Source: Shimia biformata
GTDB lineage: Bacteria > Pseudomonadota > Alphaproteobacteria > Rhodobacterales > Rhodobacteraceae
Length of the DNA stretch: 64,000 nt
Direction of reading: 5' to 3'
Assembly: GCF_016888515.1 (NCBI RefSeq)
Contig: NZ_JAFEJK010000001.1
Location: 1,893,475 to 1,957,474 of the forward strand
Numbering within the stretch: position 1 is the stretch's first letter; every line of letters starts with the position of its first letter. Under the pieces are notes generated by a model. That model made no database searches. It was not told the DNA's origin and saw nothing but the letters and a program-made list of their open reading frames with translations. Below are positions 45,752 to 54,840 of this stretch, one piece after another. The position numbers and the translations under genes were made by a program.

Positions 45752-48535
45752 ATGAGTTTCGCAAACCGCATCACCCGCCTGCCCATCGCCTTTGACCCCG
45801 AACGCGCCGCCGATACAGTGGCCAATGCGCCGGGGTTTGACGGCGATCTTGCCGCGCTTCTGGCGGGCACGGGCGGGTGCAGCCCCTATCTGAAGACCCT
45901 GATCGAAAAGGAACGCGACTGGCTTCCCGCCGCCTTCGACGATCCAGAGGCGGCGCTTCTGGCCGAATATGCCGCCCTGCGCGACACCGCGCCCGACAAG
46001 CTGCCCGTGGCGCTGCGCGTGGCCAAGCGGCGCGTGGCGCTGACCACGGCGCTGGCGGATATCGCCGGGGTCTGGTCGCTGGAAGAAGTGACAGGCCAAC
46101 TGACCGATTTCGCCGATCTCGCCAGCCAGCTTGCGTTGCAGGTCACCATCGGGACCGAGATCAGGCGCGGCAAGCTGCCCGGCGCGACCGAGGATGACAT
46201 TGTGACCGCAGGTGGCATGGTCTCGATCGCCATGGGCAAGATGGGCGCGCATGAGCTGAACTATTCCTCGGATATCGACCTCATTTGCCTCTTTGACGAA
46301 AGCCGCTTTGACGCCGCCGATTACCACGACGCCCGAGCCAGTTTCGTGCGTGCCACGCGGCGCATGGCGGCGATGCTGAGTGACCTCACCGGTGAGGGCT
46401 ATGTCTTTCGCACCGACCTGCGCCTGCGCCCCGACCCGGCTGTCACGCCGGTCTGCATGGCGATGGAAGCTGCCGAACGCTATTACGAAAGCCTTGGCCG
46501 CACGTGGGAACGCGCCGCTTACATCAAGGCGCGGCCCTCGGCCGGTGATCTGGCGGCGGGCGAGAAATTCCTCAAGGCGCTGACGCCCTTCGTCTGGCGC
46601 AAGCACCTGGATTTCGCCGCCATCCAGGACGCCCATGACATGCGGCTGCGCATCCGCGAGCACAAGGGGCTGGGCGGGCCGATCACGCTGGAAGGTCACA
46701 ACATGAAGCTGGGGCGCGGCGGCATCCGCGAGATCGAGTTCTTTACCCAGACCCGCCAGATCATCGCCGGGGGCAGGGACCCCGACCTGCGCGACCGCCG
46801 CACGGTGCCCGCGCTGGGTCTGCTGGCACAAAAAGGCTGGGTGCCCGAGGCGGCGGCGCAGGTTCTGGGCGATCACTACCGCGCCCACCGCGAGGTGGAA
46901 CACCGCATCCAGATGATCAACGACGCCCAGACCCACGACCTGCCGAAATCACCCGAGGGCATCGCCCGCATCGCCTGTCTGATGGGGCTGGACGAGGCCA
47001 CCTTCCGGCGCGACGTCGCCGCCCGCCTGACCGAAGTGCATGAGGTGACCGAGGGCTTCTTTGCCCCCGACGCGGCCCAGCCCATGGACGCCCATGCCTT
47101 TGACGAGGATATTCTGGCTCGCTGGCTGACCTATCCGGCGCTGCGCTCGGAACGGGCGGTCGAGATTTTCAAACGGCTCAGGCCCGAGTTGCTGAAGCGG
47201 CTGGCCCGCACCGCGCGCCCCGATGAGGCGCTTCTGGCGCTCGACGGGTTCCTTGCAGGGCTGCCCGCCGGGGTGCAGCTGTTTTCTCTGTTCGAGGCAA
47301 ATGCCCAGCTTGTCGATCTTCTGGTTGATATCGTCGGCACCGCGCCGGGGCTGGCGCGGTATCTGTCGCGCAACTCGGCGGTGTTCGATGCGGTGATCGG
47401 CGGCGGTTTCTTTGCCGACTGGCCGGGGGCGGTTGCGCTGCAATCGGCGCTGACTGCGGTTCTCGACGCCGAGGAAGACTATGAACGCAAGCTCGACGCC
47501 GCCCGCCGCTGGGTCAAGGAATGGCATTTCCGGGTGGGTGTGCATCACCTGCGCGGGCTGATCCCGGCGGATGAGGCCGGGCAGCAATATGCCGACCTTG
47601 CCAGTGCCGCCGTTGCCGCGCTTCTGCCCGTTGTGACCGACAATTTCGCCATCAAACACGGCCCCCCGCCGGGACGCGGCGCGATGGTGCTTGGCATGGG
47701 ATCGCTGGGGGCGGAACGGCTGACGGCGGGGTCGGACCTTGACCTGATCGTGATCTATGACGCCGCCGGGGTCGAGGCGTCCGAGGGCCGCCGCCCGCTG
47801 GCCTCGCGCGCCTATTACGCGCGGCTGACCCAGGCCATGGTCACCGCGATTTCCGCCCCGATGAGCCAGGGACGGCTTTACGAGATCGACATGCGGCTCA
47901 GGCCGTCTGGCACGCAAGGCCCGGTCGCCACTTCGCTGACATCGTTCCGTGACTATCAGCAGAACAAGGCCTGGACATGGGAACATCTGGCCCTAACCCG
48001 CGCCCGCGCGGTGGCTGGCCCCGCCGATCTGACGGATGAGATCGAGACCTTCCGGCAGGAGGTTCTGGCCATGCCGCGGGACGAGGCCGCGATCCGTGCC
48101 GATGTCGCCGAGATGCGCGACCGTATCGCCGCCGCGAAGACCCCTAAATCCATCTGGGACGCCAAGATCGGTCCCGGTCGGATGCAGGATATCGAACTCT
48201 TGTCCCAGGCCGCCGCGCTTCTGGCCCATTCGCCGTCGCGCAGCGTGGTTGACGGGCTGCGTTCCGGCGTCGCCATCGGCTGGCTCACCCCACAGGAAGG
48301 CACGGCGCTTGAGGCCGCCTATGATCTTTTCTGGCGGGTGCGCATGTCGGAAAAACTGCTGGGAGAGCAGGATCTGGCGCCGCAAACACTGGGCGTGGGC
48401 GGGCGTGCCTTCCTGCTGCGCGAAACCGGGGCCGAAACCGTCGAGGCGCTGGCAAATGACCTGCGCGGCAGGGCGACCGAGGCGGATGCCATCGTAACCG
48501 CGGCCCTGAACCGCAAGATCGGAGACGTTGCATGA
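45752..48535 (+). CDS. glnE: bifunctional glutamine synthetase adenylyltransferase/deadenylase
   Basis: A 927-residue enzyme that adenylylates and deadenylylates glutamine synthetase under control of PII. Two nucleotidyltransferase domains are visible: the first with GKMGAHELNYSSDIDLI (around residue 165) and the second with GSLGAERLTAGSDLDLIV (around residue 650). The C-terminal regulatory helices follow. The ATG at 45752 gives a normal length. The next gene overlaps its stop by four bases. Confidence 0.96.
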   Translation: MSFANRITRLPIAFDPERAADTVANAPGFDGDLAALLAGTGGCSPYLKTLIEKERDWLPAAFDDPEAALLAEYAALRDTAPDKLPVALRVAKRRVALTTALADIAGVWSLEEVTGQLTDFADLASQLALQVTIGTEIRRGKLPGATEDDIVTAGGMVSIAMGKMGAHELNYSSDIDLICLFDESRFDAADYHDARASFVRATRRMAAMLSDLTGEGYVFRTDLRLRPDPAVTPVCMAMEAAERYYESLGRTWERAAYIKARPSAGDLAAGEKFLKALTPFVWRKHLDFAAIQDAHDMRLRIREHKGLGGPITLEGHNMKLGRGGIREIEFFTQTRQIIAGGRDPDLRDRRTVPALGLLAQKGWVPEAAAQVLGDHYRAHREVEHRIQMINDAQTHDLPKSPEGIARIACLMGLDEATFRRDVAARLTEVHEVTEGFFAPDAAQPMDAHAFDEDILARWLTYPALRSERAVEIFKRLRPELLKRLARTARPDEALLALDGFLAGLPAGVQLFSLFEANAQLVDLLVDIVGTAPGLARYLSRNSAVFDAVIGGGFFADWPGAVALQSALTAVLDAEEDYERKLDAARRWVKEWHFRVGVHHLRGLIPADEAGQQYADLASAAVAALLPVVTDNFAIKHGPPPGRGAMVLGMGSLGAERLTAGSDLDLIVIYDAAGVEASEGRRPLASRAYYARLTQAMVTAISAPMSQGRLYEIDMRLRPSGTQGPVATSLTSFRDYQQNKAWTWEHLALTRARAVAGPADLTDEIETFRQEVLAMPRDEAAIRADVAEMRDRIAAAKTPKSIWDAKIGPGRMQDIELLSQAAALLAHSPSRSVVDGLRSGVAIGWLTPQEGTALEAAYDLFWRVRMSEKLLGEQDLAPQTLGVGGRAFLLRETGAETVEALANDLRGRATEADAIVTAALNRKIGDVA

Positions 48536-48801
48536 CACACCGCGATGCCGACCCCAAGGGGCTGATCCGCGAATCCTATCGTATCGACGGGATCACGCTG
48601 GGCGAATGCCGGTCGATCTTCCTTGATTGGGCACTCAGCCTTGCGGACAACACCGACCAGAAGGCGGCGCTGACGGCGCTGCTGGACACCTATGGCCCCG
48701 GCAACCCGGACCATCCGATGACCGGCGTGATGCAAGAAGGGCTGGTGTCGATCGGCACCCCGCGCCGCCGGGGGGGATGGCGCACACGCGCCCGCAACTG
48801 A
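48532..48801 (+). CDS. hypothetical protein following glnE
   Basis: An 89-residue protein whose ATG overlaps the glnE stop by four bases. It has a central helical segment with acidic and aromatic residues (FLDWALSLADNTDQKAALTA) and an Arg-rich tail (PRRRGGWRTRARN). No domain recognised. Coupling to glnE suggests a role near nitrogen control, but nothing in the sequence shows this. Confidence 0.7.
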   Translation: MTHRDADPKGLIRESYRIDGITLGECRSIFLDWALSLADNTDQKAALTALLDTYGPGNPDHPMTGVMQEGLVSIGTPRRRGGWRTRARN

Positions 48802-48949
48802 CCGGAAAATCGCGGAAAACAAGGGAATTTGTCGCCGTATCGCCGACAAGACTCCCTCAAATCGCGCCGCATTTGACGCAATCCTGCCTCAATTTCGGAT
48901 CAAATTGTTCCTGCACCCAAGGGGAAATTGTGCCCAAGGAGAATGGAAT

Positions 48950-49606
48950 ATGAAACGGTTTGGACTTCTTGCGATGGTGATGATGGGCCTGAGTGTCTCG
49001 GCCTGTGCCACCGTGGAAACCGCAACGCGGAACGCCCCGCTTGAGACCCTGCCGACCGAGATGGCCGCGCCCGCGCCGTCGTTCAAGATGGCAAGCTTTG
49101 ACGTCAACGTGCCCACCACGTTGAAGGTCAGCGAGGCCAACAGCTATCGGCCCGCTGCCGACATCGTCTGGCGCGGTGACCCGATTGGCAACCGCTATGA
49201 ACAGGTCGCGGCGATCTTTGACGACGCCATCGAACTGGGGGCAGGCGACCTGAAGGGCGCCCTTCCCGTGAAGGTCGAGATCGAGGTCAAGCGCTTCCAC
49301 GCCCTGACCGAAAAGACCCGCTATACCATTGGCGGCATCCATGCGATCACCTTCGTCATGACGATCCGCGACCCGCAGACCGGTGCCGTGATCCGTGGCC
49401 CGCGTGAAATCGTGGCCGATCTTGATGGCTATGGCGGCTCCAAGGCGCTTCAGGCCGAGGCCCGTGGCCTGACCCAGAAATACCGCATCACCCAGCATCT
49501 GGCCCGCGTGATCCAGGACGAGATGACGAAGCCCCAGGGATTTGTCGCGCCGCGGGGCGGTGTGACCAAGCGGATCGATCCGCTGTCGCCGGTCAAGCCG
49601 ATCTGA
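48950..49606 (+). CDS. hypothetical lipoprotein
   Basis: A 218-residue protein with a type II signal peptide (MKRFGLLAMVMMGLSVSAC) and lipobox VSAC, so it is anchored to a membrane. The mature part is beta/alpha (ADIVWRGDPIGNRYEQVAAI, IEVKRFHALTEKTRYTIGG) with no known domain that I recognise. AAGGAG lies ten bases upstream of the ATG. A hairpin follows it at 49647. Confidence 0.78.
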   Translation: MKRFGLLAMVMMGLSVSACATVETATRNAPLETLPTEMAAPAPSFKMASFDVNVPTTLKVSEANSYRPAADIVWRGDPIGNRYEQVAAIFDDAIELGAGDLKGALPVKVEIEVKRFHALTEKTRYTIGGIHAITFVMTIRDPQTGAVIRGPREIVADLDGYGGSKALQAEARGLTQKYRITQHLARVIQDEMTKPQGFVAPRGGVTKRIDPLSPVKPI

Positions 49607-49646
49607 TCCAGCCGATCTGATCTTTTCAGACCGCATCGAAACGCGT

Positions 49647-49673
49647 AAGGGGACGACATGATGTCGTCCCCTT
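49647..49673 (+). promoter_or_regulatory. hairpin enclosing the ribosome-binding site and start of the RlmI-like gene
   Basis: AAGGGGACGA and TCGTCCCCTT pair over ten base pairs around CATGATG. The left arm contains the AAGGGG ribosome-binding site and the loop contains the ATG at 49658. The same hairpin could end transcripts of the preceding lipoprotein gene (only TTT follows). Confidence 0.6.
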
Positions 49674-50854
49674 TGCCTGTTATCCGCCTGAAACCGAAAT
49701 CCAAGCCGCAGGCGATCCGCCACGGCTTTCCCTGGGTTTTCGACAATGAAATCGTCACCGACCGCCGCACCAAGGGCCTGACGCCCGGTGCGCTTGCGAT
49801 CCTTGAGGATGCCGAGCGCCGCCCGCTGGCGCTGGTGACCGTCAATCCCCAAAGCCGCATCTTTGCCCGCGTGCTGGACCGCGACACCGACGCGCAGGTC
49901 GACGCCGACTGGCTGTTTGCGCGGCTGTCGCGCGCCGCCGCGATGCGTGACCGCATTTATGACGCGCCCTTCTATCGCCTTGTTCACGCTGAGGCGGACG
50001 GGCTGCCCGGTGTCATCATCGACCGGTTTGGTGACGTGGTGGTCCTGCAACCCAACGCGGCCTGGGCCGACACCCATCTTGAGATGCTGACCCCGGCGCT
50101 GTTGCGTCTTGAGGGCGTCACGACTGTCTACAAGAACGGCTCTGGCCGGGCGCGGGGGCTGGAAGGGCTGAACGAGGAAAGCACGGTTCTGGCCGGAGCC
50201 CTGCCTGACGGCCCCATCCCGGTTGTGATGAACGGTGCCACCTACATGGCCGATATTTCCGGGGGGCAGAAGACGGGGCTGTTCTTTGACCAGCGCCCGA
50301 ACCACGGTTTCGCCGCCGGTCTCTGCCGGGATGCGCGGGTTCTGGACGTGTTTTCCCATGTCGGAGGCTTCTCGCTTGCCGCGCTTGCGGGCGGGGCGGC
50401 CAGCGCGGTGGCGGTCGACGGCTCGGCCCCGGCGCTGGATCTGGCAGAGCAGGGCGCGGCGGCGTCGGGCTTTGCCGACCGGTTCGCCACCCGCAAGGGT
50501 GATGCGTTCGAAGTCCTGCAGGCGCTTCAGGATGAAGGTGCCGAGTTTGACGTGGTGATCTGCGACCCGCCCGCCTTCGCACCGTCAAAACCGGCGCTGG
50601 AAAAAGGTCTGCGCGCTTATGAGCGCGTCGCACGCATGGCCGCGCCGCTGGTGGCCGAGGGCGGCTATCTGGGCCTCTGCTCGTGTAGCCATGCCGCCGA
50701 CCTCACCTCGTTCCGCAACGCCTCGGCGCGCGGGATCGGGCGGGCCGGGCGGCGGCCGCAGCTGATCCACACCGGCTTTGCCGGGCCGGACCACCCGCAA
50801 CTGCCGCAGCTGGCGGAATCGGGCTATCTCAAGGCGCTGTTTTTCCGGCTGTGA
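49658..50854 (+). CDS. class I SAM-dependent rRNA methyltransferase, RlmI-like
   Basis: A 398-residue methyltransferase with an N-terminal PUA-like RNA-binding region (HGFPWVFDNEIVTD) and a Rossmann domain: VLDVFSHVGGFSLAAL, then the catalytic-type CDPPAFAPSK. RlmI methylates C5 of C1962 in E. coli 23S rRNA; the same target is likely but not shown. The ATG (49658 or 49661) sits inside a hairpin. The next gene begins on its stop codon with a GTG overlap. Confidence 0.88.
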   Translation: MMSSPLPVIRLKPKSKPQAIRHGFPWVFDNEIVTDRRTKGLTPGALAILEDAERRPLALVTVNPQSRIFARVLDRDTDAQVDADWLFARLSRAAAMRDRIYDAPFYRLVHAEADGLPGVIIDRFGDVVVLQPNAAWADTHLEMLTPALLRLEGVTTVYKNGSGRARGLEGLNEESTVLAGALPDGPIPVVMNGATYMADISGGQKTGLFFDQRPNHGFAAGLCRDARVLDVFSHVGGFSLAALAGGAASAVAVDGSAPALDLAEQGAAASGFADRFATRKGDAFEVLQALQDEGAEFDVVICDPPAFAPSKPALEKGLRAYERVARMAAPLVAEGGYLGLCSCSHAADLTSFRNASARGIGRAGRRPQLIHTGFAGPDHPQLPQLAESGYLKALFFRL

Positions 50855-51396
50855 AGCTTTTGCTGGATACCTGCGTCCTGTTCCCGACAGTGATGCGCGA
50901 GATGCTTCTGGGCACCGCTGCCACGGGCGCCTTCACACCGCTCTGGTCGGCCCGCATCCTTGAGGAATGGGCGCGGGCGGCGGCCAAGCTGGGACCGGGC
51001 GGAGAGGCACAGGCCCGGGGCGAGATCGCGCTGGTGCGGGCCGCGTGGCCGGGGGCTGAAATCACATGGAAACCCTCGCTTGAGGCGCGGCTGTGGCTGC
51101 CCGATCCGGCTGACCTGCATGTGCTGGCAGCGGCGATTGCCGGGTCCGCTGACCGCATCGTGACCCTGAACGCCAAGGATTTTCCGCGCAACATCCTCGG
51201 CGAAGAGGGGCTGGACCGGATCGACCCGGACAGCTTGCTGCGCGGGATTTGGGAAGAGGATCCGCAGGGCGTTGCAGCGGTTGCCGACGCGGTCTGGCAC
51301 GAGGCCGAACGCCTGTCAGGTCAGGACTGGCCCATGCGCAAGCTTATGAAAAAGGCGCGTCTGCCGAAGTTGGGCAAGGCGCTGGCAGGGGCATAG
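50851..51396 (+). CDS. PIN domain protein
   Basis: A 181-residue PIN-like nuclease fold. The first acidic motif is in LLLDTCVLFPTVMRE, the second in LPDPADLHVLAAAI and the third in RIVTLNAKDFP. The GTG start overlaps the preceding stop by four bases. No antitoxin gene is adjacent, so it does not look like a typical VapC toxin. It resembles stand-alone PIN proteins conserved in the Rhodobacterales. The nuclease target is unknown. Confidence 0.82.
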   Translation: MKLLLDTCVLFPTVMREMLLGTAATGAFTPLWSARILEEWARAAAKLGPGGEAQARGEIALVRAAWPGAEITWKPSLEARLWLPDPADLHVLAAAIAGSADRIVTLNAKDFPRNILGEEGLDRIDPDSLLRGIWEEDPQGVAAVADAVWHEAERLSGQDWPMRKLMKKARLPKLGKALAGA

Positions 51397-51470
51397 GGGC
51401 GCTGCCCCTCACATCGAAAACAAACAGTTTTCGATGCTCACCCCGAGGTATTTCAGGCAAGAGGAAAGTC
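51396..51470 (+). repeat. intergenic repeat element A with a different hairpin
   Basis: GGGGCGCTGCCCCTC is followed by a 10-bp hairpin (51412-51421 with 51427-51436, CATCGAAAAC/GTTTTCGATG), then CTCACCCCGAGGTATTTC and a purine-rich end. Flanks match those at 28121-28206 but the hairpin arms share no sequence with it. It lies between the convergent PIN and M48 genes. Confidence 0.7.
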
Positions 51471-51478
51471 AGGCCGGG

Positions 51479-52171
51479 TCAGGCCTTGGTGACGCCCCAG
51501 TCGGTTTCCAGCTTCTCGATGGCGGCGATCCGGTCGGCGGTCTTGGGGTGGGACAGGAACCAGGCGGGCATCGCGCCCCGGTTGCCGTCGGTCAGGCTTT
51601 CCAGCTTGCTAAACAGCGATTTCTGCGGCCCGGTGCCGATCCCGGCCTTGGTCAGGAGCGCGGCGGCATAGGCGTCGGCCTCGTATTCGTCGCCGCGTGA
51701 CAGCCGCGCCGCCAGAAGCGTGGTCAGCGTTCCGGCGATCAGCACGCCAAACCCCGGCAGAAAGCGGTTCAGCACCATGGCCACGGCGGTGCGCAGCGCG
51801 TTCTGGCCCGAAAAGTCGATCATCCGACGGCGCGAATGGCCAAGCGCGACATGGCCCAGCTCATGTGCGATCACGCTGGCCAGCTCGTCCGAGGTGACCT
51901 CTCCGGCGCGGTAGCGGTCGTAAAAGCCGCGCGTGATGAAGATGCGCCCATCCGGGGCGGCAAGGCCGTTGATCGGCGCGATCTCGTAGATATGCACCCG
52001 GATGCGCGGCAGGTCGAGCGCCCGCGCCATGCTGCGGATATGGGTGACGAGCAGCGGATCGACCAGTTCAGTGGATTTCGCGTCCAGCTCTTTTGCCGTG
52101 CGCCAGGCCGACATGCGGTACATGGCGATACCGTAAAGCAGGGCAAGAAGGATGGGCATGAAGCGCAGCAT
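51479..52171 (-). CDS. M48 family metalloprotease, HtpX-like
   Basis: A 230-residue membrane-associated zinc protease. One N-terminal membrane segment (MLRFMPILLALLYGIAMYR) is followed by the catalytic domain with HEXXH in SVIAHELGHVALGH and the third ligand in RGDEYEADAYAA. HtpX-type proteins normally have four helices; this one is a minimal, single-anchor form. It is the second M48 protease in the window, distinct from the BepA-like one at 19.9 kb. Function probably envelope protein quality control. Confidence 0.86.
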   Translation of the reverse strand: MLRFMPILLALLYGIAMYRMSAWRTAKELDAKSTELVDPLLVTHIRSMARALDLPRIRVHIYEIAPINGLAAPDGRIFITRGFYDRYRAGEVTSDELASVIAHELGHVALGHSRRRMIDFSGQNALRTAVAMVLNRFLPGFGVLIAGTLTTLLAARLSRGDEYEADAYAAALLTKAGIGTGPQKSLFSKLESLTDGNRGAMPAWFLSHPKTADRIAAIEKLETDWGVTKA

Positions 52172-52261
52172 GGTCAAGATATGGTCCGGCGACGCGCGAA
52201 GGGCAAGCCCGCTCGCGGCGGTGTGTTGCCGGGGTGCGGGCGCATCCCCGGCGCCGGATCG

Positions 52262-53428
52262 TCAGCCGTTGGACCAGGTGACCGGCATGGATAACGGGCC
52301 GCGGAAGGCCCAGCCATGAAATGGCACCGGCCCGGCAAGCTCCAGATCCTGCAAATGCTGAAAGGCCAGCGGCAGCGCGACCTCGGTGATCATCGCGCGC
52401 GCCGCCGGCGCACCGGCGCAGAAATGCGGCCCTGCGCCAAAGGGGATGGCGGCGGAATTGTCGCGCGTGATGTCAAACCTGTCGGGCGCGTCGAAATGCG
52501 CCTCGTCCCGGCCCGCCGAGCCAAACATGAAAAACACCCGCTCGCCCGGCGTGAAGTCGATGCCGTTCACCGTGTCCGCCTGCGCGACCTCTCGTGGTGA
52601 CATGCCGATGGGCGAGACCCAGCGCGCATATTCGTGGAACGCGTCCACAAAACCCGCCCCGCCATTGCGGATCATCCCCATGGCGTCGGGGGTGGTCAGC
52701 AGGGCCCATATCGTGCCGGCAATCGCGTCACGCGGCTCGTTCTGGCCGCCCGAGATGATCAGCTTGATATTGGCGCGGATCGATTCCATCGGCAGCCCCG
52801 CCTCCAGCTGGACCGACAGGGCGGACGGGTCCGGTTGCTTTCTCAGGACCGGTACCTGCGCGTCGATATGGGCGTCGATCAGGGCGGTGGCGCGGTGACA
52901 GGCGGCCTCGATCTGCGGGTCGCCCTGATAATTCGCGCAGCCGTCGATCATCGCCTGGCTGACGCCGTCCATTTCGGCGGCGGTCATGGTGGTCAGCCCC
53001 GTGATGGCTTTTAACGCCTCGGCTGACACCGGCATGGCAAAATCGCGCACAAGATCGCAGCCCCGTTGCGGGATCAGGTCCCGGATGATCCGGTCGGCGG
53101 CGTCGCGGAACAGGGGCAGCCAGTGCTGTTTCACGGTCTTTGGACTGAGTGTGGGAAACAGCGCCCTGCGCTCGGCCATATGGGCATCACCGTCCTTGCG
53201 CATCAGGTTCTCACCCATCAACAGCGTCATCAACCCCTCGGGCTGGCGGCTGGAAAACACCTCGATCCGCTTTTCCTGACGGAAGATATCGTCCCGCCGC
53301 GTGAACAGCGTGGCGTTCAGCTGAGGCACGAAGCAGATAGGGGCATCGCGGCGCATTTGGGCAAGATCGGGATAGGGATCGGCGGCAAAGCGGGCGGGGT
53401 CGATAGTGTATTCTGGTGCGGTGGACAT
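52262..53428 (-). CDS. cytochrome P450
   Basis: A 388-residue bacterial P450. The heme-binding Cys lies in PFGAGPHFCAGAPAAR and the K-helix region in DAFHEYARWVSP. The I-helix, normally (A/G)GxD/ET, reads ISGGQNEPRDAIAG, with Glu-Pro where the acid-Thr pair is expected. The substrate is unknown. No ferredoxin or reductase gene is adjacent. The next gene upstream is a VWA protein, separated by about 50 bases. Confidence 0.9.
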   Translation of the reverse strand: MSTAPEYTIDPARFAADPYPDLAQMRRDAPICFVPQLNATLFTRRDDIFRQEKRIEVFSSRQPEGLMTLLMGENLMRKDGDAHMAERRALFPTLSPKTVKQHWLPLFRDAADRIIRDLIPQRGCDLVRDFAMPVSAEALKAITGLTTMTAAEMDGVSQAMIDGCANYQGDPQIEAACHRATALIDAHIDAQVPVLRKQPDPSALSVQLEAGLPMESIRANIKLIISGGQNEPRDAIAGTIWALLTTPDAMGMIRNGGAGFVDAFHEYARWVSPIGMSPREVAQADTVNGIDFTPGERVFFMFGSAGRDEAHFDAPDRFDITRDNSAAIPFGAGPHFCAGAPAARAMITEVALPLAFQHLQDLELAGPVPFHGWAFRGPLSMPVTWSNG

Positions 53429-53481
53429 GCCGGAACGCTATGCCGTTCCAGACCGCACGCGCAAGACCCAAAGGGCAGGGA

Positions 53482-54666
53482 TCAGCGTGTCAGATCGCGC
53501 ATGCCCTGTTCCAGCCCTTCCAGCGTCATCGGCACCATGTTGCCTTCGAAGATCTCGGAAATCATCTGGATCGAATGGGTATGGGGCCAGTATTTCTCGG
53601 GGATCGGGTTGATCCACAGGTTGCTGGACCATTGATCGCGCGCGCGTTCCAGCCAGGTCTGCCCGGCTTCGGCGTTCCAGTGTTCGTTGGCGCCGCCGGG
53701 ATAGGCGATCTCGTAAGGAGACATCGAGGCGTCGCCGACAAAGATGCACTTGTAATCCGGCCCATAGGTGCGCAGCACCTCCCATGTCGGGGTCTGGGCG
53801 TTCCAGCGGCGGCGGTTGTCGCGCCACACACCTTCGTAAAGGCAGTTGTGGAAATAGAAATATTCAAGGTGCTTGAACTCGGCCCGTGCCGCGCTGAACA
53901 GTTCTTCGACCACCTTGATATGCGGGTCCATCGAGCCGCCGACATCCAGAAACAGCAGCACCTTCACGGCGTTGCGCCGCTCGGGGCGGGTTTTCACGTC
54001 CAGATAGCCGTGTTCGGCGGTGGCGCGGATCGTGCCGTCAAGGTCCAGTTCCTCGGCCGCGCCATCGCGCGCCCAGCGGCGCAGGCGTTTCAGCGCCACC
54101 TTGATGTTGCGCGTGCCCAGTTCCACCGTGTCGTCGAGGTTGCGGAACTCGCGCTTGTCCCAGACCTTGACCGCGCGGCCATGACGGCCTTCCTTCTGGC
54201 CGACGCGCACCCCTTCGGGGTTGTAGCCATAGGCTCCAAAGGGCGAGGTTCCGGCGGTGCCGATCCACTTGTTGCCGCCCTGGTGCCGGCCCTGTTGTTC
54301 CTTCAGCCGCTCGCGCAGCGTCTCCATCAGCTTCTCAAACCCGCCAAGCGCCTCGATCTCGGCCTTTTCTTCCGCCGTCAGGTGCTTTTCGGCCATCTTT
54401 TCCAGCCAGTCGGCAGGCAGGTTCACGGCCTCAAGCACGTCGTCCAGCTGGATGTTTTCCAGTCCCTTGAAGGTGGCGGCAAAGGCGCGGTCGAACTTGT
54501 CGAGGTTGCGCTCATCCTTCACCATGGCGGTGCGGGCGAGGTAATAGAACGCCTCTACGTCATAGGTCGCCAGACCCAGTTTCATGCCTTCCAGAAAGCT
54601 CAGATATTCGCGCAGAGAGACGGGCACGCCGCCTTGCCTGAGGTTATCGAAGAACGGCAGGAACAT
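53482..54666 (-). CDS. VWA domain protein, CoxE-like
   Basis: A 394-residue soluble protein. The N-terminal half is helical (FLPFFDNLRQGGVPVSLREY and a charged coiled coil). A C-terminal VWA domain holds the MIDAS-type DVGGSMDPH (Asp-x-Gly-Gly-Ser rather than Asp-x-Ser-x-Ser). Such proteins work with MoxR AAA+ ATPases, and one is encoded at 56829, three genes away. The pair commonly helps assemble or activate large metalloenzymes. Four bases separate its start from the stop of the 55-residue membrane protein. Confidence 0.87.
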   Translation of the reverse strand: MFLPFFDNLRQGGVPVSLREYLSFLEGMKLGLATYDVEAFYYLARTAMVKDERNLDKFDRAFAATFKGLENIQLDDVLEAVNLPADWLEKMAEKHLTAEEKAEIEALGGFEKLMETLRERLKEQQGRHQGGNKWIGTAGTSPFGAYGYNPEGVRVGQKEGRHGRAVKVWDKREFRNLDDTVELGTRNIKVALKRLRRWARDGAAEELDLDGTIRATAEHGYLDVKTRPERRNAVKVLLFLDVGGSMDPHIKVVEELFSAARAEFKHLEYFYFHNCLYEGVWRDNRRRWNAQTPTWEVLRTYGPDYKCIFVGDASMSPYEIAYPGGANEHWNAEAGQTWLERARDQWSSNLWINPIPEKYWPHTHSIQMISEIFEGNMVPMTLEGLEQGMRDLTR

Positions 54667-54669
54667 CGC

Positions 54670-54837
54670 TTACAGCGCCATCCGGTGAATGGTCAGCGTC
54701 GCAAACACGCCCAGAAGCGAGAAGGCGATCGCATAGATCACCGTGTATTGCAGGATATCCAGTGCCTTGCCCTTGCGCCGCTTGGCGATGGTAAAACCCA
54801 GAATGGCGCCGAGAATCGCGGCCGTCAGTACGATCAT
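54670..54837 (-). CDS. small membrane protein, 55 residues
   Basis: A 55-residue frame starting MIVLTAAILGAILGF. Two membrane helices (residues 1-17 and about 31-50) flank a short basic loop (AKRRKGKALDI). It fits tightly between neighbours: three bases after the DUF2927 stop (54841) and three before the VWA start (54666). Position, start codon and hydrophobic profile support a real gene. It is short enough to be missed by standard cut-offs. Its function is unknown. Confidence 0.75.
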   Translation of the reverse strand: MIVLTAAILGAILGFTIAKRRKGKALDILQYTVIYAIAFSLLGVFATLTIHRMAL

Positions 54838-54840
54838 GGA

